Shown in pieces: positions 41,893 through 51,200 of a stretch of DNA of 64,000 bases. A program made the position numbers and the translations under genes. Positions within the stretch are counted from its first letter, which is position 1. Every line of letters begins with the position of its first letter. The notes beneath the pieces are model-generated. The model saw nothing but the letters and a program-made list of their open reading frames with translations. It ran no database searches and was not told the origin of the DNA. Source of the stretch: Conexibacter sp. DBS9H8 (lineage in GTDB: Bacteria > Actinomycetota > Thermoleophilia > Solirubrobacterales > Solirubrobacteraceae); contig NZ_CP097128.1 of the NCBI RefSeq assembly GCF_023330685.1, positions 2,046,001-2,110,000 on the forward strand. Reading direction: 5' to 3'.

Positions 41893-43148
41893 TGGGGACG
41901 TTCTTTCGCTCCCGCTGGGTCGATGTGCCCGCTGCGGTCACCGAGCTCGCCGGCGCGGTGCTCCCGGCCGGCTTCCGGGCCGCCGGGGTCGCCGCCGGGA
42001 TCAAGGAGTCGGGGGCGCCCGACCTCGCCCTCATCGTCTCGGACCGGCCGACCGCGAGCGCGGCCCGGTTCAGCCGCACCGGTGCCCCGTCGGCGCCGGT
42101 GCTGCTCACCCGTCGGCGCACCGAGCTGGGGGAGATCCGCGCGGTCGTCGTCAACTCGGGGAACGCGAACGCGGCGACGGGCAACCGCGGGCTCGAGGAC
42201 GCCGCCAAGATGCAGGGGGGAGCGGCGATCGTCTGCGGGGTGTCCGAGCGCCACGTGGCGGTCGCCTCGACCGGGGTGATCGGCGTGCCGCTGCCGATGA
42301 ACCGGGTGATGTCCGGGCTCGCGGCCGCCGGCCGCGGTCTGTCCCCCGACGGCGGCGGGGCCTTCGCGGAGGCGATCCGGACGACCGACGCGCACCCCAA
42401 GCAGATCAGCCTGCAGGTTGCCCTCAGCGGCGGGACGGTCACCCTCGCCGTCCAGGCCAAGGGGGCCGGGATGATCTCCCCGCGCTTTGCCACCCTGCTC
42501 GTGTTCATCCAGACCGACGCCGAACTCGACGCCGATGAGGCCGACCTGCTCCTGTCGGTGTGCACGAAGCGGTCCTTTGACCGCATCTCCGTCGACGGCC
42601 AGCTGTCGACGAGCGACACGATCATCCTCCAGGCCAACGGCGCCTCCGGGGTGCGAGTGGAGCCCGAGTCCGGTGACGAACGGATCTTCGGGGAGGCCCT
42701 CGACGCGGTGCTGCGCCAGATCGCCCTGGCGGTGATCGCCGACGGGGAGGGGGCTCGCCGGGTCGGGCGCGTCGTCGTCCGCGGCGGCGACGATGAGGCG
42801 GTCACCCGGGTCGCCCACGCGGTCGCCGACTCGCCGCTTGTCAAGACCGCGCTGTACGGGGGGGACCCGAACTGGGGGCGGATCATCCAGGCCGTCGGGG
42901 CGGCGCTCGCGGCCCCGGCGGGCGCCGCAGCGGCGCCCCTGGCCGTCGACATCGCGATTGAGGGCGTCACCGTCTGTGCCGGAGGCAGCTTCGTCGTCCA
43001 CGACGCCGCCGCGCTCGCCGCCGCCGTGCAGCGGTCCGAGGTCGAGTACGAGATCACCCTCGGCGGGGCCGAGGCGGCGGAGACCGAGCGCTACTTCTCC
43101 GACCTCGGGCACGAGTACGTGACGATCAACGCCGACTACACGACCTGA
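41892..43148 (+). CDS. argJ: Glutamate N-acetyltransferase / ornithine acetyltransferase
   Basis: The 418-residue ArgJ transfers the acetyl group from N-acetylornithine to glutamate, and may also use acetyl-CoA, closing the acetyl cycle. It is an Ntn hydrolase that self-cleaves at an Ala-Thr bond; here that lies in ISPRFATLLVF, with the Thr nucleophile kept. Other family marks are NSGNANAATG and GDPNWGRI near the C-terminus. Because ArgJ is present, a separate argE is not required. The start ATG 41892 shares a base with the argC stop codon. Confidence 0.96.
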   Translation: MGTFFRSRWVDVPAAVTELAGAVLPAGFRAAGVAAGIKESGAPDLALIVSDRPTASAARFSRTGAPSAPVLLTRRRTELGEIRAVVVNSGNANAATGNRGLEDAAKMQGGAAIVCGVSERHVAVASTGVIGVPLPMNRVMSGLAAAGRGLSPDGGGAFAEAIRTTDAHPKQISLQVALSGGTVTLAVQAKGAGMISPRFATLLVFIQTDAELDADEADLLLSVCTKRSFDRISVDGQLSTSDTIILQANGASGVRVEPESGDERIFGEALDAVLRQIALAVIADGEGARRVGRVVVRGGDDEAVTRVAHAVADSPLVKTALYGGDPNWGRIIQAVGAALAAPAGAAAAPLAVDIAIEGVTVCAGGSFVVHDAAALAAAVQRSEVEYEITLGGAEAAETERYFSDLGHEYVTINADYTT

Positions 43149-43164
43149 GCTGGACGGACCGCCT

Positions 43165-44073
43165 GTGATGCCGACCCCCGACTCCCCTGCGCCGATGACC
43201 CACAGTCCGGCCGGACGCCCGATCCGCGACGTCGACACGCTGCTGGAGGCGCTGCCCTACATCCGCGCGTTCCACGGCTCGACGATCGTGATCAAGTACG
43301 GCGGGGCGGCGATGACCGACCCGGTTCTCAAGGAGGAGTTTGCCCGCGATGTCGCGCTGATCAAGTACGTCGGGATCAACCCGGTGATCGTCCACGGCGG
43401 CGGCCCGGAGATCACCGCCTACATGCGCCGGCTCGACCTGCCCGTCGAGTTCGTCGACGGACTCCGGGTCTCGGACGCCGCGACCGTCGAGGTCGCCAAG
43501 ATGGTGCTCGTCGGCAAGGTCAACAAGGACATCGTCGGCCTCATCAACCGTCACGGCCAGCGGGCGGTCGGCCTCTGCGGGGATGACGGGGCGCTGTTCA
43601 CCTGCTCGCGCCAGCCGTCCCCGAGTGGCCAGGACATCGGCTTCGTCGGACGGATCGACACGGTCGACACCGGCATCCTCACCCACATCGCGACCGACTA
43701 CATCCCGGTGATCGCCTCCGTCGGCGTCGACGGGGTCGGCAACTCCTACAACATCAACGCCGACACGGCCGCCGCCGCGGTCGCGACGGCGCTCGGCGCC
43801 GACAAGGTGATGTTCCTCACCGACGTCTCCGGGTGGCTGGCGGACCCGGCCGACCCGGCCAGCCTGATTCAGGAGGCGACCGCCGATCAGCTCGCGGCGG
43901 CCCTGCGCGAAGTCGGTGGCGGAATGCGCCCCAAGCTCGAGGCGTGCCTGGACGCGGTCCGTGGTGGGGTGGCGACCGCGGTGATCGTCGACGGCCGCCA
44001 GCCCCACAGCCTGCTCGTCGAGCTGTTCACCGCCGCCGGGCAGGGCACCCTCATCCGCGGGGAGGGCCGGTGA
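43165..44073 (+). CDS. argB: Acetylglutamate kinase
   Basis: The 302-residue amino-acid kinase phosphorylates N-acetylglutamate, the second step of arginine synthesis. The phosphate-binding KYGGAAM is near residue 46, HGGGPEI near 76, and the late DVSGWLAD and EVGGGMRPKLEA segments are typical. The N-terminal helix DTLLEALPYIRAF is of the type found in arginine-feedback-sensitive enzymes. GTG 43165 and ATG 43168 are adjacent. argB lies 16 nt after argJ and overlaps argD by GTGA. Confidence 0.97.
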   Translation: MMPTPDSPAPMTHSPAGRPIRDVDTLLEALPYIRAFHGSTIVIKYGGAAMTDPVLKEEFARDVALIKYVGINPVIVHGGGPEITAYMRRLDLPVEFVDGLRVSDAATVEVAKMVLVGKVNKDIVGLINRHGQRAVGLCGDDGALFTCSRQPSPSGQDIGFVGRIDTVDTGILTHIATDYIPVIASVGVDGVGNSYNINADTAAAAVATALGADKVMFLTDVSGWLADPADPASLIQEATADQLAAALREVGGGMRPKLEACLDAVRGGVATAVIVDGRQPHSLLVELFTAAGQGTLIRGEGR

Positions 44074-45224
44074 GCCTGTCCGAACTGCAGGCGCTCGAGC
44101 GTCGCTACGTGATCGGGACCTACCTGCGCAACCCGGTCGTGTTCGTGCGTGGCGAGGGGACCCGCCTGTGGGACGACTCGGGTGTCGAGTACCTCGACTT
44201 CCTCGCCGGCATCAGCGTCCTCAACGTCGGCCACTGTCACCCGCGCATCGTCGCGGCGATCCAGGCCCAGGCGGCGACGCTCACCCACGTCTCGAACCTC
44301 TACTACACCGAGCCGGCGATGCGGCTGTCCGCCGCCCTCTCCGAGAGCGCGCTCGGCGGCAAGGTGTTCCTCGCCAACTCGGGCGCGGAGGCGAACGAGG
44401 CGGCGCTCAAGCTCGCCCGCCGCGCCCGGCCGGGCGGCGGGATCGTCGTCCTCGAGGACGGCTTCCACGGACGCACCTACGGGGCGCTGTCGGCGACCCC
44501 GCAGGAGTCCAAGCAGGCGCCGTTTGCCCCGCTCGTGCCCGGGTTCACCGCGGTCGCTCGCGACCCGGAGGCGATCACCGCCGCGGTCGGCCCCGACACG
44601 GCGGCGGTGATGCTCGAACCGATCCAGGGCGAGTCGGGCATCCACCCGCTCCCCGACCCGGTGCTGCTCGCCGCCCGGGCGGCGTGTGACCGGACCGGCG
44701 CGGTGCTCATCTACGACGAGGTGCAGACCGGGATGGGCCGGACCGGCACCGTCTGGGCGTACCAGGGCGGGCCTGTCGTCCCCGATGCGCTCACCTCCGC
44801 CAAGGGGCTCGGCGGCGGCGTCCCGATCGGGGCGCTGATCACCGGCCCGCGCCTGGCCGACACCTTCCGGCCCGGCGATCACGGCTCGACGTTCGCCGGT
44901 GGACCGCTCGTCTGCGCGGCCGCACTCGAGGCGCTGGCGATCTGCAGCGACCCGGCGCTGCTGACCCAGGTCTCCCAGCTCGGCGAGCGGCTGACGGGCT
45001 CGCTCGCCGAGCTCCCGCACGTGCGGGAGGTGCGTGGCCGGGGCCTGATGGTCGGCGTCGACCTCGACGTCGACGCGATCGACGTGGCCCGGCGCGCGCT
45101 GCTGGACCAGCGGCTCGTCGTCAACGCGACCGGGCCGGCGACGCTGCGGCTCGAGCCGCCGCTGACGGTCAGCGCCGCCGAGGTCGACGAGGCGGTCGCC
45201 CGGCTGGGTAAGCTGCTCGCGTGA
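44070..45224 (+). CDS. argD: Acetylornithine aminotransferase
   Basis: The 384-residue class III PLP aminotransferase makes N-acetylornithine. Visible marks are FLANSGAEANEAALKLAR, FHGRTYGALS, the YDEVQTGMGRTG PLP-ring segment and the Schiff-base Lys245 in TSAKGLGGGVP. GTG 44070 overlaps the argB stop codon, and the C-terminus overlaps the CHAD gene by 4 nt. argF, argG, argH and argR are not in this window, so the operon covers only ornithine synthesis. Confidence 0.97.
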   Translation: MSLSELQALERRYVIGTYLRNPVVFVRGEGTRLWDDSGVEYLDFLAGISVLNVGHCHPRIVAAIQAQAATLTHVSNLYYTEPAMRLSAALSESALGGKVFLANSGAEANEAALKLARRARPGGGIVVLEDGFHGRTYGALSATPQESKQAPFAPLVPGFTAVARDPEAITAAVGPDTAAVMLEPIQGESGIHPLPDPVLLAARAACDRTGAVLIYDEVQTGMGRTGTVWAYQGGPVVPDALTSAKGLGGGVPIGALITGPRLADTFRPGDHGSTFAGGPLVCAAALEALAICSDPALLTQVSQLGERLTGSLAELPHVREVRGRGLMVGVDLDVDAIDVARRALLDQRLVVNATGPATLRLEPPLTVSAAEVDEAVARLGKLLA

Positions 45225-46633
45225 GCCCCGAGTACGTCGCGGAGCAGCCGCTCTCCCTCCGGGTCATCGCGGCGGCCCTTGACGGTGCCTTCCGCTTCGG
45301 CCCGGTGAGCGTCCGTGAGGAAGCGCTCACCGTCTATGACACCTTCGACGGTCGGCTCGCGGCGGCCGGTCTCGCCGTGGCCGTCACCGGCCCGGAGGCG
45401 ATTCCCGCCCGGGCGCGTGCGCTCGCCGGGCGCCGCGCCCTGCTCGAGCTGGCGACCGTGACGGTGCGGACGGAGACGGTGTCGCTCTGGGACGACCTCG
45501 ACAAGACGGTCCTGCGTCTCGAGCTGATCAGCGCGCCCGGTCTCACCCCGCGCGTCCGCCTCCACGGTCTCCGCGGCTATGAGGCCGAGCGGGCGCTCAT
45601 CTTCGAGCTGCTCGCCCTCACCGAGGCGCCGCTCAGCCTGACCGACGAGGCGATCCTCGCCGCCGGCGGGCGACCCGGCGGGGTGCGGGCGAAGGTCCGG
45701 GTTTCCCTCAACCCCGGCGAGCGATCCGACGCGGCCGTCGCCGCGATCTGCCTCGCCCTGTGGGAGGTGGTCGACGCGAACCTTCCCGGTACGCTCGCGG
45801 ACACCGACGCAGAGTTCCTCCACGACCTGCGCGTCTGCGTGCGCAAGACGCGCTCGGTGCTCAAGGAGCTGCCGGGCGTGTGGGAGCCGGGGGAGCGCGC
45901 CCGCTGGCGGGAGGAGTTCCGCTGGCTCCAGCAGATCACCGGCGAGAGCCGTGACCTGGACGTCGCCCTCGAGGACCTTGACGCGCTCGCCGGCCTGCTC
46001 GAGGACGAGACGGACCGGCGCGCGCTCGCCCCGCTCGCGACCGTGATCGCCCGGCGCCGGGCGGCCGCCCGGCGGATCATGGTTCGCGAGCTGCGCGGCG
46101 GGCGAGCCCGCGCGCTCGGACCGGCGTGGACGGCGGCGCTCACCGGCCTCCCTGAGCGGTCCGAGGCCGACCGGCCCGACGGCGCGACCCCGATCGGCCG
46201 GCTCGCCGCGGACCGGATCCTTGCCGTTGCCCGCCAGATGGTCAAGCTCGGGCGGGCGATCGGCCCCGACTCGGCGCCCGAGGAGTATCACACCCTCCGT
46301 AAGCACGGCAAGGAGCTGCGCTACCTGCTCGAGCTGTTCGGGCTCGAGCTCGGCGAGCGTGAGCAGATCGCCCCGCTACTCGATGCCCTCAAGGACCTCC
46401 AGGAGGTCCTCGGCCGCCACCAGGACCGAGAGATCCAGGCCCACACCCTGCGCGGCATGGCCGAGGAGATCGCCGCCCTGCCCGGCGGCGCTCAGGCGCT
46501 GATCGCCCTCGGCCGGCTGCTCGGCGCGCTCGCCGCCGACGGTGCCGACGCGCGCGGCGAGTTCGCCGCCGCCTTTGGGGCCTTTGCCGCCAAGCCGCAG
46601 CAGGCGGCGCTCCGGACCGCGCTCGGGCGCTGA
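45221..46633 (+). CDS. CHAD-domain protein with degenerate CYTH-like N-terminus
   Basis: The 470-residue protein has a C-terminal CHAD domain (about residues 195-470), an all-helical fold rich in conserved His/Arg/Lys: FLHDLRVCVRKTRSVLKEL, ITGESRDLDVAL and YHTLRKHGKELRYLLELF are the classic patches. CHAD domains bind inorganic polyphosphate and locate to polyphosphate granules in other bacteria. The first 190 residues resemble the CYTH (triphosphate tunnel) half of CYTH-CHAD proteins but lack an evident ExExK motif. It is coupled by 4-nt overlap to argD and by TGATG to parA. Confidence 0.88.
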   Translation: MSPEYVAEQPLSLRVIAAALDGAFRFGPVSVREEALTVYDTFDGRLAAAGLAVAVTGPEAIPARARALAGRRALLELATVTVRTETVSLWDDLDKTVLRLELISAPGLTPRVRLHGLRGYEAERALIFELLALTEAPLSLTDEAILAAGGRPGGVRAKVRVSLNPGERSDAAVAAICLALWEVVDANLPGTLADTDAEFLHDLRVCVRKTRSVLKELPGVWEPGERARWREEFRWLQQITGESRDLDVALEDLDALAGLLEDETDRRALAPLATVIARRRAAARRIMVRELRGGRARALGPAWTAALTGLPERSEADRPDGATPIGRLAADRILAVARQMVKLGRAIGPDSAPEEYHTLRKHGKELRYLLELFGLELGEREQIAPLLDALKDLQEVLGRHQDREIQAHTLRGMAEEIAALPGGAQALIALGRLLGALAADGADARGEFAAAFGAFAAKPQQAALRTALGR

Positions 46634-47385
46634 TGGCGACCGTCATCGCCACCTACAACATCAAGGGCGGGGTCGGCAAGACGTCCGCCGCTGTCAACCT
46701 CGCCTACCTCGCCGCCCGCGACGGTGGGCGCACCCTGCTCTGGGACCTCGACCCCCAGGCGGCGTCGACGTACCTGTTCCGGATCCGTCCGCGTGTGCGG
46801 GGCGGCTCTGACGCGCTCATCCGCCGTCGCACCCCGGTCCTCGCCCAGATCAAGGCAACCGACCACGATCGCCTCGACCTCCTGCCCGCCGACTTCTCCT
46901 ACCGGCACATGGATCTCGCCCTCGACAGCTTCAAGCATCCGACCCGCCGGCTCGCCAAGGTGCTCGAGCCCCTCGCCGAGGACTACGACACGATCTTCCT
47001 CGACTGTCCGCCGTCGATCTCGCTCGTCTCCGAGTCGGTCTTCGACGCCGCCGATGTGCTGCTCGTTCCGATCATCCCGGCGACCTTGTCCTCCCGCACC
47101 TTCGACCAGCTCGCCGAGCTTGCCGGCGCCGCCGGGGGGCCGCGCGTGTTTGCCTTCTTCTCCATGGTGGAGACTCACAAGGCCCTGCACCGCAGGGTGA
47201 TGGCCCGCCTCCGGGGCGTCCATCAGCTGACGATGCTCGGCGCGGCGATCCCCGCCTCTGAGGACGTCGAGGCGATGGGGGAGGAGCGCGATCCCGTCGG
47301 CGCCTTCGCCCCGGCGTCGAGCGCGGCGATGGCCTATGAGGCCCTGTGGTGGGACCTCCGCCGTCGGCTCGCCGTTCCCGCGTGA
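46633..47385 (+). CDS. ParA-family P-loop ATPase
   Basis: The 250-residue ATPase has the deviant Walker A KGGVGKTS with signature Lys (about residues 11-18), Walker A' LLWDLDPQAAS and Walker B TIFLDCPPS. These are the elements of ParA/MinD ATPases that form gradients on the nucleoid or membrane and position cargo. No parB, parS-like repeats or chromosome-origin genes are nearby. Its start overlaps the CHAD stop codon, so the pair is co-translated and the CHAD protein or its granule is a candidate cargo. A second candidate partner, a coiled-coil protein, follows. Confidence 0.9.
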   Translation: MATVIATYNIKGGVGKTSAAVNLAYLAARDGGRTLLWDLDPQAASTYLFRIRPRVRGGSDALIRRRTPVLAQIKATDHDRLDLLPADFSYRHMDLALDSFKHPTRRLAKVLEPLAEDYDTIFLDCPPSISLVSESVFDAADVLLVPIIPATLSSRTFDQLAELAGAAGGPRVFAFFSMVETHKALHRRVMARLRGVHQLTMLGAAIPASEDVEAMGEERDPVGAFAPASSAAMAYEALWWDLRRRLAVPA

Positions 47386-47417
47386 GACGCGGCGGGATCT
47401 CCCTTACCCTTGCGGTG

Positions 47418-47441
47418 ATGCCGTCGGGACGAGCCTTGTGA
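47418..47441 (+). CDS. Candidate 7-codon mini-ORF ahead of the coiled-coil gene
   Basis: ATG 47418 follows TACCCT (47405-47410) by 7 nt, the leaderless spacing used elsewhere in the window. It encodes MPSGRAL and its TGA overlaps the ATG of the coiled-coil gene as TGATG. This would load ribosomes onto that gene by termination-reinitiation. It is an inference from layout only. Confidence 0.35.
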   Translation: MPSGRAL

Positions 47442-48151
47442 TGCGGGACACCAGCTCCGAGCAGATGCTCATCGAGCGCCAGTTGCGGGCCGCGGAGATC
47501 GCGCTTGCGACCGCACGGCAGCGACGCTTTGACAATGACGAGGCGATCCGCACCCTGCGGGCCCAGGTCGCCGACGTCGAGTCAGCGCTGGAAGCGAGCA
47601 TCGCCGCCCGTGAGCGCGACCTCGAGCAGTATCAGGCGGCCTTGGAGAGCGCCCGCCGGCGGGCGGTGGAGGCCGAGCAGCGTTACCTCGGTGAGCGACG
47701 GCGCGCGAGCGCCCTCGAGCAGGAGCTCGGCGCCGTCCGCGCCGAAGCCGAGCAGCGGGACCACCTGCGCAGCCAACTCGCGGCCGAGCAGCGGGTCCGT
47801 CGTCTCGAGGCCGAACTCGAGTTCGTCCTCCGGCGCGCCGCCGAGTTCGAGCACGGCATCCGGATCGCCGTCCTCGACGCGTTCACGGTGCTGCGCGGCG
47901 CCTCGACCCGCCTTGACGCCGTCCTCACCGCCGCCGGTCTCCCCGAACTCCCCGGGTTGTCGGGGTTGTCCGCGCGTCCGTGGGGCACGGTGGAGCCGTC
48001 GTCGGGCTTCGAACCGGCCGCGCCTGCCGGGGGCCCCACGGTCCCGTCCGGTCCGTCGCGGCCGGTCCCCGACCGGCTCGAGTCCGACCGGCTCGACGCC
48101 GCGCTTGAACGGCTGCGGGCGAGCACCCCCGCCCCCGAGGACGTCGCGTAG
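47441..48151 (+). CDS. Coiled-coil protein of unknown function
   Basis: The 236-residue protein is not recognised by family. Residues about 8-150 form a long heptad-rich coiled coil (RQLRAAEIALATARQRR ... LEQELGAVRAEAEQRD ... RVRRLEAELEFVLRRAAEF). A Pro/Gly-rich disordered region (about 175-215) and a short amphipathic C-terminal helix (LDAALERLRAST) follow. There is no membrane segment. ATG 47441 (or GTG 47438) follows parA by 55 nt. The combination of coiled coil, disorder and a ParA neighbour recalls adaptor proteins that link ParA ATPases to cargo, but the sequence alone does not prove this. Confidence 0.75.
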   Translation: MRDTSSEQMLIERQLRAAEIALATARQRRFDNDEAIRTLRAQVADVESALEASIAARERDLEQYQAALESARRRAVEAEQRYLGERRRASALEQELGAVRAEAEQRDHLRSQLAAEQRVRRLEAELEFVLRRAAEFEHGIRIAVLDAFTVLRGASTRLDAVLTAAGLPELPGLSGLSARPWGTVEPSSGFEPAAPAGGPTVPSGPSRPVPDRLESDRLDAALERLRASTPAPEDVA

Positions 48152-48219
48152 CGATTGTCCGCAGGGAGCGGGCTCGGACGCGGGAGCCGTCCGCGACAGG
48201 ACATATTCTCCGCCCTCGG

Positions 48220-51200
48220 ATGAGTCCCACCTGCGCGCACCTTCACGTCCACTCCGAGTACTCGCTGCTCGACGGCGCCAACAAGATCGACGCGCTCGCC
48301 GAGCGAGCCGCCGCCTTCGATCAGCCGGCGCTTGCCCTGACCGATCATGGCCGGATGAACGGGGCCGTAGAGCTCTACCAGGCCGCCAGGAAGCACGGCA
48401 TCAAGCCGATCCAGGGCTGTGAGGTGTACGTCACCAACAACCGGCGGGAGAAGGGCAAGCGCCACCATCTCACGTTGATCGCCGAGACACCGGAGGGCTA
48501 CCGCAACCTCGTGAAGCTGTGTTCGGCCGGCTTCCTCGAGGGGCTCCAGCGGGGGTACCCGACCGTTGACGCGGAACTGTTGGCGCGTTATGCGACGGGC
48601 ATCATCGCGCTCACGGGCTGTCTTGCCTCGAAGTTCTGCTCCGCGCTGGTGGAGGGGCGGGTTGACGCGGCCCGGGGAACCGCGGATGAGCTGATCCAGA
48701 TCTTCGGGCCCGAGCAGGTGTACTTCGAGATCCAGCAGAACGGCATTCCCGAACAGGAGAAGGCGAACGCGGGCATCATCGCGCTCGCCCGCGAGTTCGG
48801 CCGTCCGCTCGTGGGTACCGGGGACGTCCACTACCTGCGGCGCGAGGACTTCGACAACCATGCCGCACTGCTCTGTGTGCAGACCAAGTCGACGCTCGCG
48901 AACCCGAAGCTCGCCTTCTCCACGAACGAGTTCTACCTCCACTCGAGTGAGGAGATGGCCGACAAGTTCTCCCCGTGGCCGGAGGCGCTCGCCTCGACCC
49001 TGGAGATCGCCGAACGCTGTGACGTCGAGATCGAGCTGGGCAAGCAGCTGATCCCGACCTTCCCGTGCCCCGACGGTCTCGTTGAGGCGGGCTACCTCCG
49101 CCGCCTGGTGGAGGAGGGGCTCGCCCACCGTTACGGCGACCCGGTTCCCGCCGCCGCCCGGGAACGCGCCGAATATGAGCTCGGTGTGATCGACCGGATG
49201 GGCTACTCGGGCTATTTCCTGATCGTCTGGGACTTCATCAACTGGGCGCGGTCGAACGGGATCTCGGTCGGTCCGGGCCGTGGTTCGGCGGCCGGGTCGA
49301 TCGTCGCCTACAGCACCGGCATCACCGACCTCGATCCGCTCGCCTATGACCTGCTGTTCGAGCGGTTCCTCAACCCCGAGCGGGTGTCGATGCCCGACAT
49401 CGACGTCGACTTCTCCGTCCGTGGCCGTGAGCGGGTGATCCAGTACGTGACCGAGAAGTACGGTAAGGAGTCGGTCGCTCAGATCATCACGTTCGGCCGG
49501 ATGTTCCCGCGCGCGGCGACCAAGGACGCCGCGCGGGTGCTCGGCTTCCCCTACGCGCTCGGGGACAAGCTCGCCAAGCTGATCCCCGACCCCGAGCAGG
49601 GGCGGGCGCCGAAGTTCGCCGACTGTCTCGCCGACGGTCAGCCGCTCGCGCTCGAAGTCGCTCGGGATCCTGAGGCGGCGAAGGTGATCGAGGTCGCGCG
49701 CGGGCTCGAGGGGATCGTCCGCAACGCGTCGATCCACGCCGCTGCGGTGGTGATCGCGCCGCGACCGCTGACTGACCTCGTCCCCGTCGAGCTCGCCGAC
49801 ACGCGCTCGACCGATGCCAACGGGGACAAGGTCTATCGCACCGTCACCCAGTTCTCGATGAAGCCGGTCGAGGCGATGGGGCTGTTGAAGATGGACTTCC
49901 TCGGCCTGCGCAACCTCGATGTGATCGAGGACGCCCTCGACATCATCGAGCGCTCCACCGGCGGGCGCCCGGACATGCGCAACCTCGCCCTCGATGATGT
50001 CCGCACCTACGAGATGCTCGCCCGCGGCGAATCGATCGGCGTGTTTCAGTTCGAGTCCGAAGGCTTCCGCGAGGCGCTCAAGAAGGTCCGTCCGACCGAG
50101 TTCGACGATCTGATCGCCCTCGGTGCTCTGTATCGGCCCGGGGCGATGGATTCGATCCCCACCTACGCCCGCGGCAAGCACGACCCCGCGTCAATCGACT
50201 ACCGCGACGACCGGCTGATCCCGATCCTCGAGTCGACCAAGGGCGTGATCATCTACCAGGAGCAGGCGATGCTGATCGCCCAGGAGCTCGGCGGATTCTC
50301 GGGCGCCAAGGCCGACGATCTCCGCAAGGCGATCGGGAAGAAGAACCGTGAGGCGATGGCGAAGCTCAAGCCCGAGTTCGTCGACGGCTGCCGCGCGTCA
50401 GGCACCGCCGACAGCGTGATCGACTGGCTGTGGACGACGAACGAGAAGTCGGCCGACTACTCATTCAACAAGTCCCACGCCGCCTGTTATGCGCTGATCT
50501 CCTACCGGACCGCGTGGTTGCGGGCCAATTACCCGGCCGAGTACATGGCCGCGCTCATCTCCTCGGTGATGGACACCAAGGACAAGGTGCCCTTCTTCGT
50601 GTCCCAGGCCGAGCAGATGGGCATCGACATCCTCCCGCCCGACGTCAACCTGTCCGACCACAATTTTGTCGTCGTCGACTCCCAGATCCGGTTCGGCCTC
50701 GACGCGGTCAAGGGCGTCGGGTACGCCGCGGTGGAGGCGATCAAGGCCGCCCGCGGGGAGATTGATCCGGTCACCGGCCGACCGCTCACCCCGTTCCGGG
50801 ACATCTACGACTTCTGTGAGCGGATCGACTCACGGTCGGTCAACCGCAAGGCGATCGAATCGCTGATCAAATGCGGGGCGTTCGGGTCGACCCAGGACAG
50901 CCGCAAGGGGATGCTGCTCGTGCTCGAACAGGCCCAGGCGGCTGGCCAGCAGGCCCAGCAGGATCAGGAGCGCGGCCAGGCGTCGATCTTCGATCTGCTC
51001 GGTGAGGCCGAGGCCGCACCCGTCACGGGAGGCGGCGTCGCGCACGCCCCGGTCCCCGCCGGCGAGTTCGAGCCCTCCGAGCTGCTGGCGATGGAGAAGG
51101 AGTCGATCGGACTGTTCATCTCCACGCACCCGCTCAAGGCGATCGCCGCGACCCTTGAGGCGGAGATCGACTATCGCCTCGCCGAACTTGACGGCGTCCC

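Noticed and set aside
47683-50181. An 832-codon minus-strand frame opposite dnaE
   Set aside because: dnaE motifs on the plus strand are unambiguous; the antisense frame is a GC artefact.
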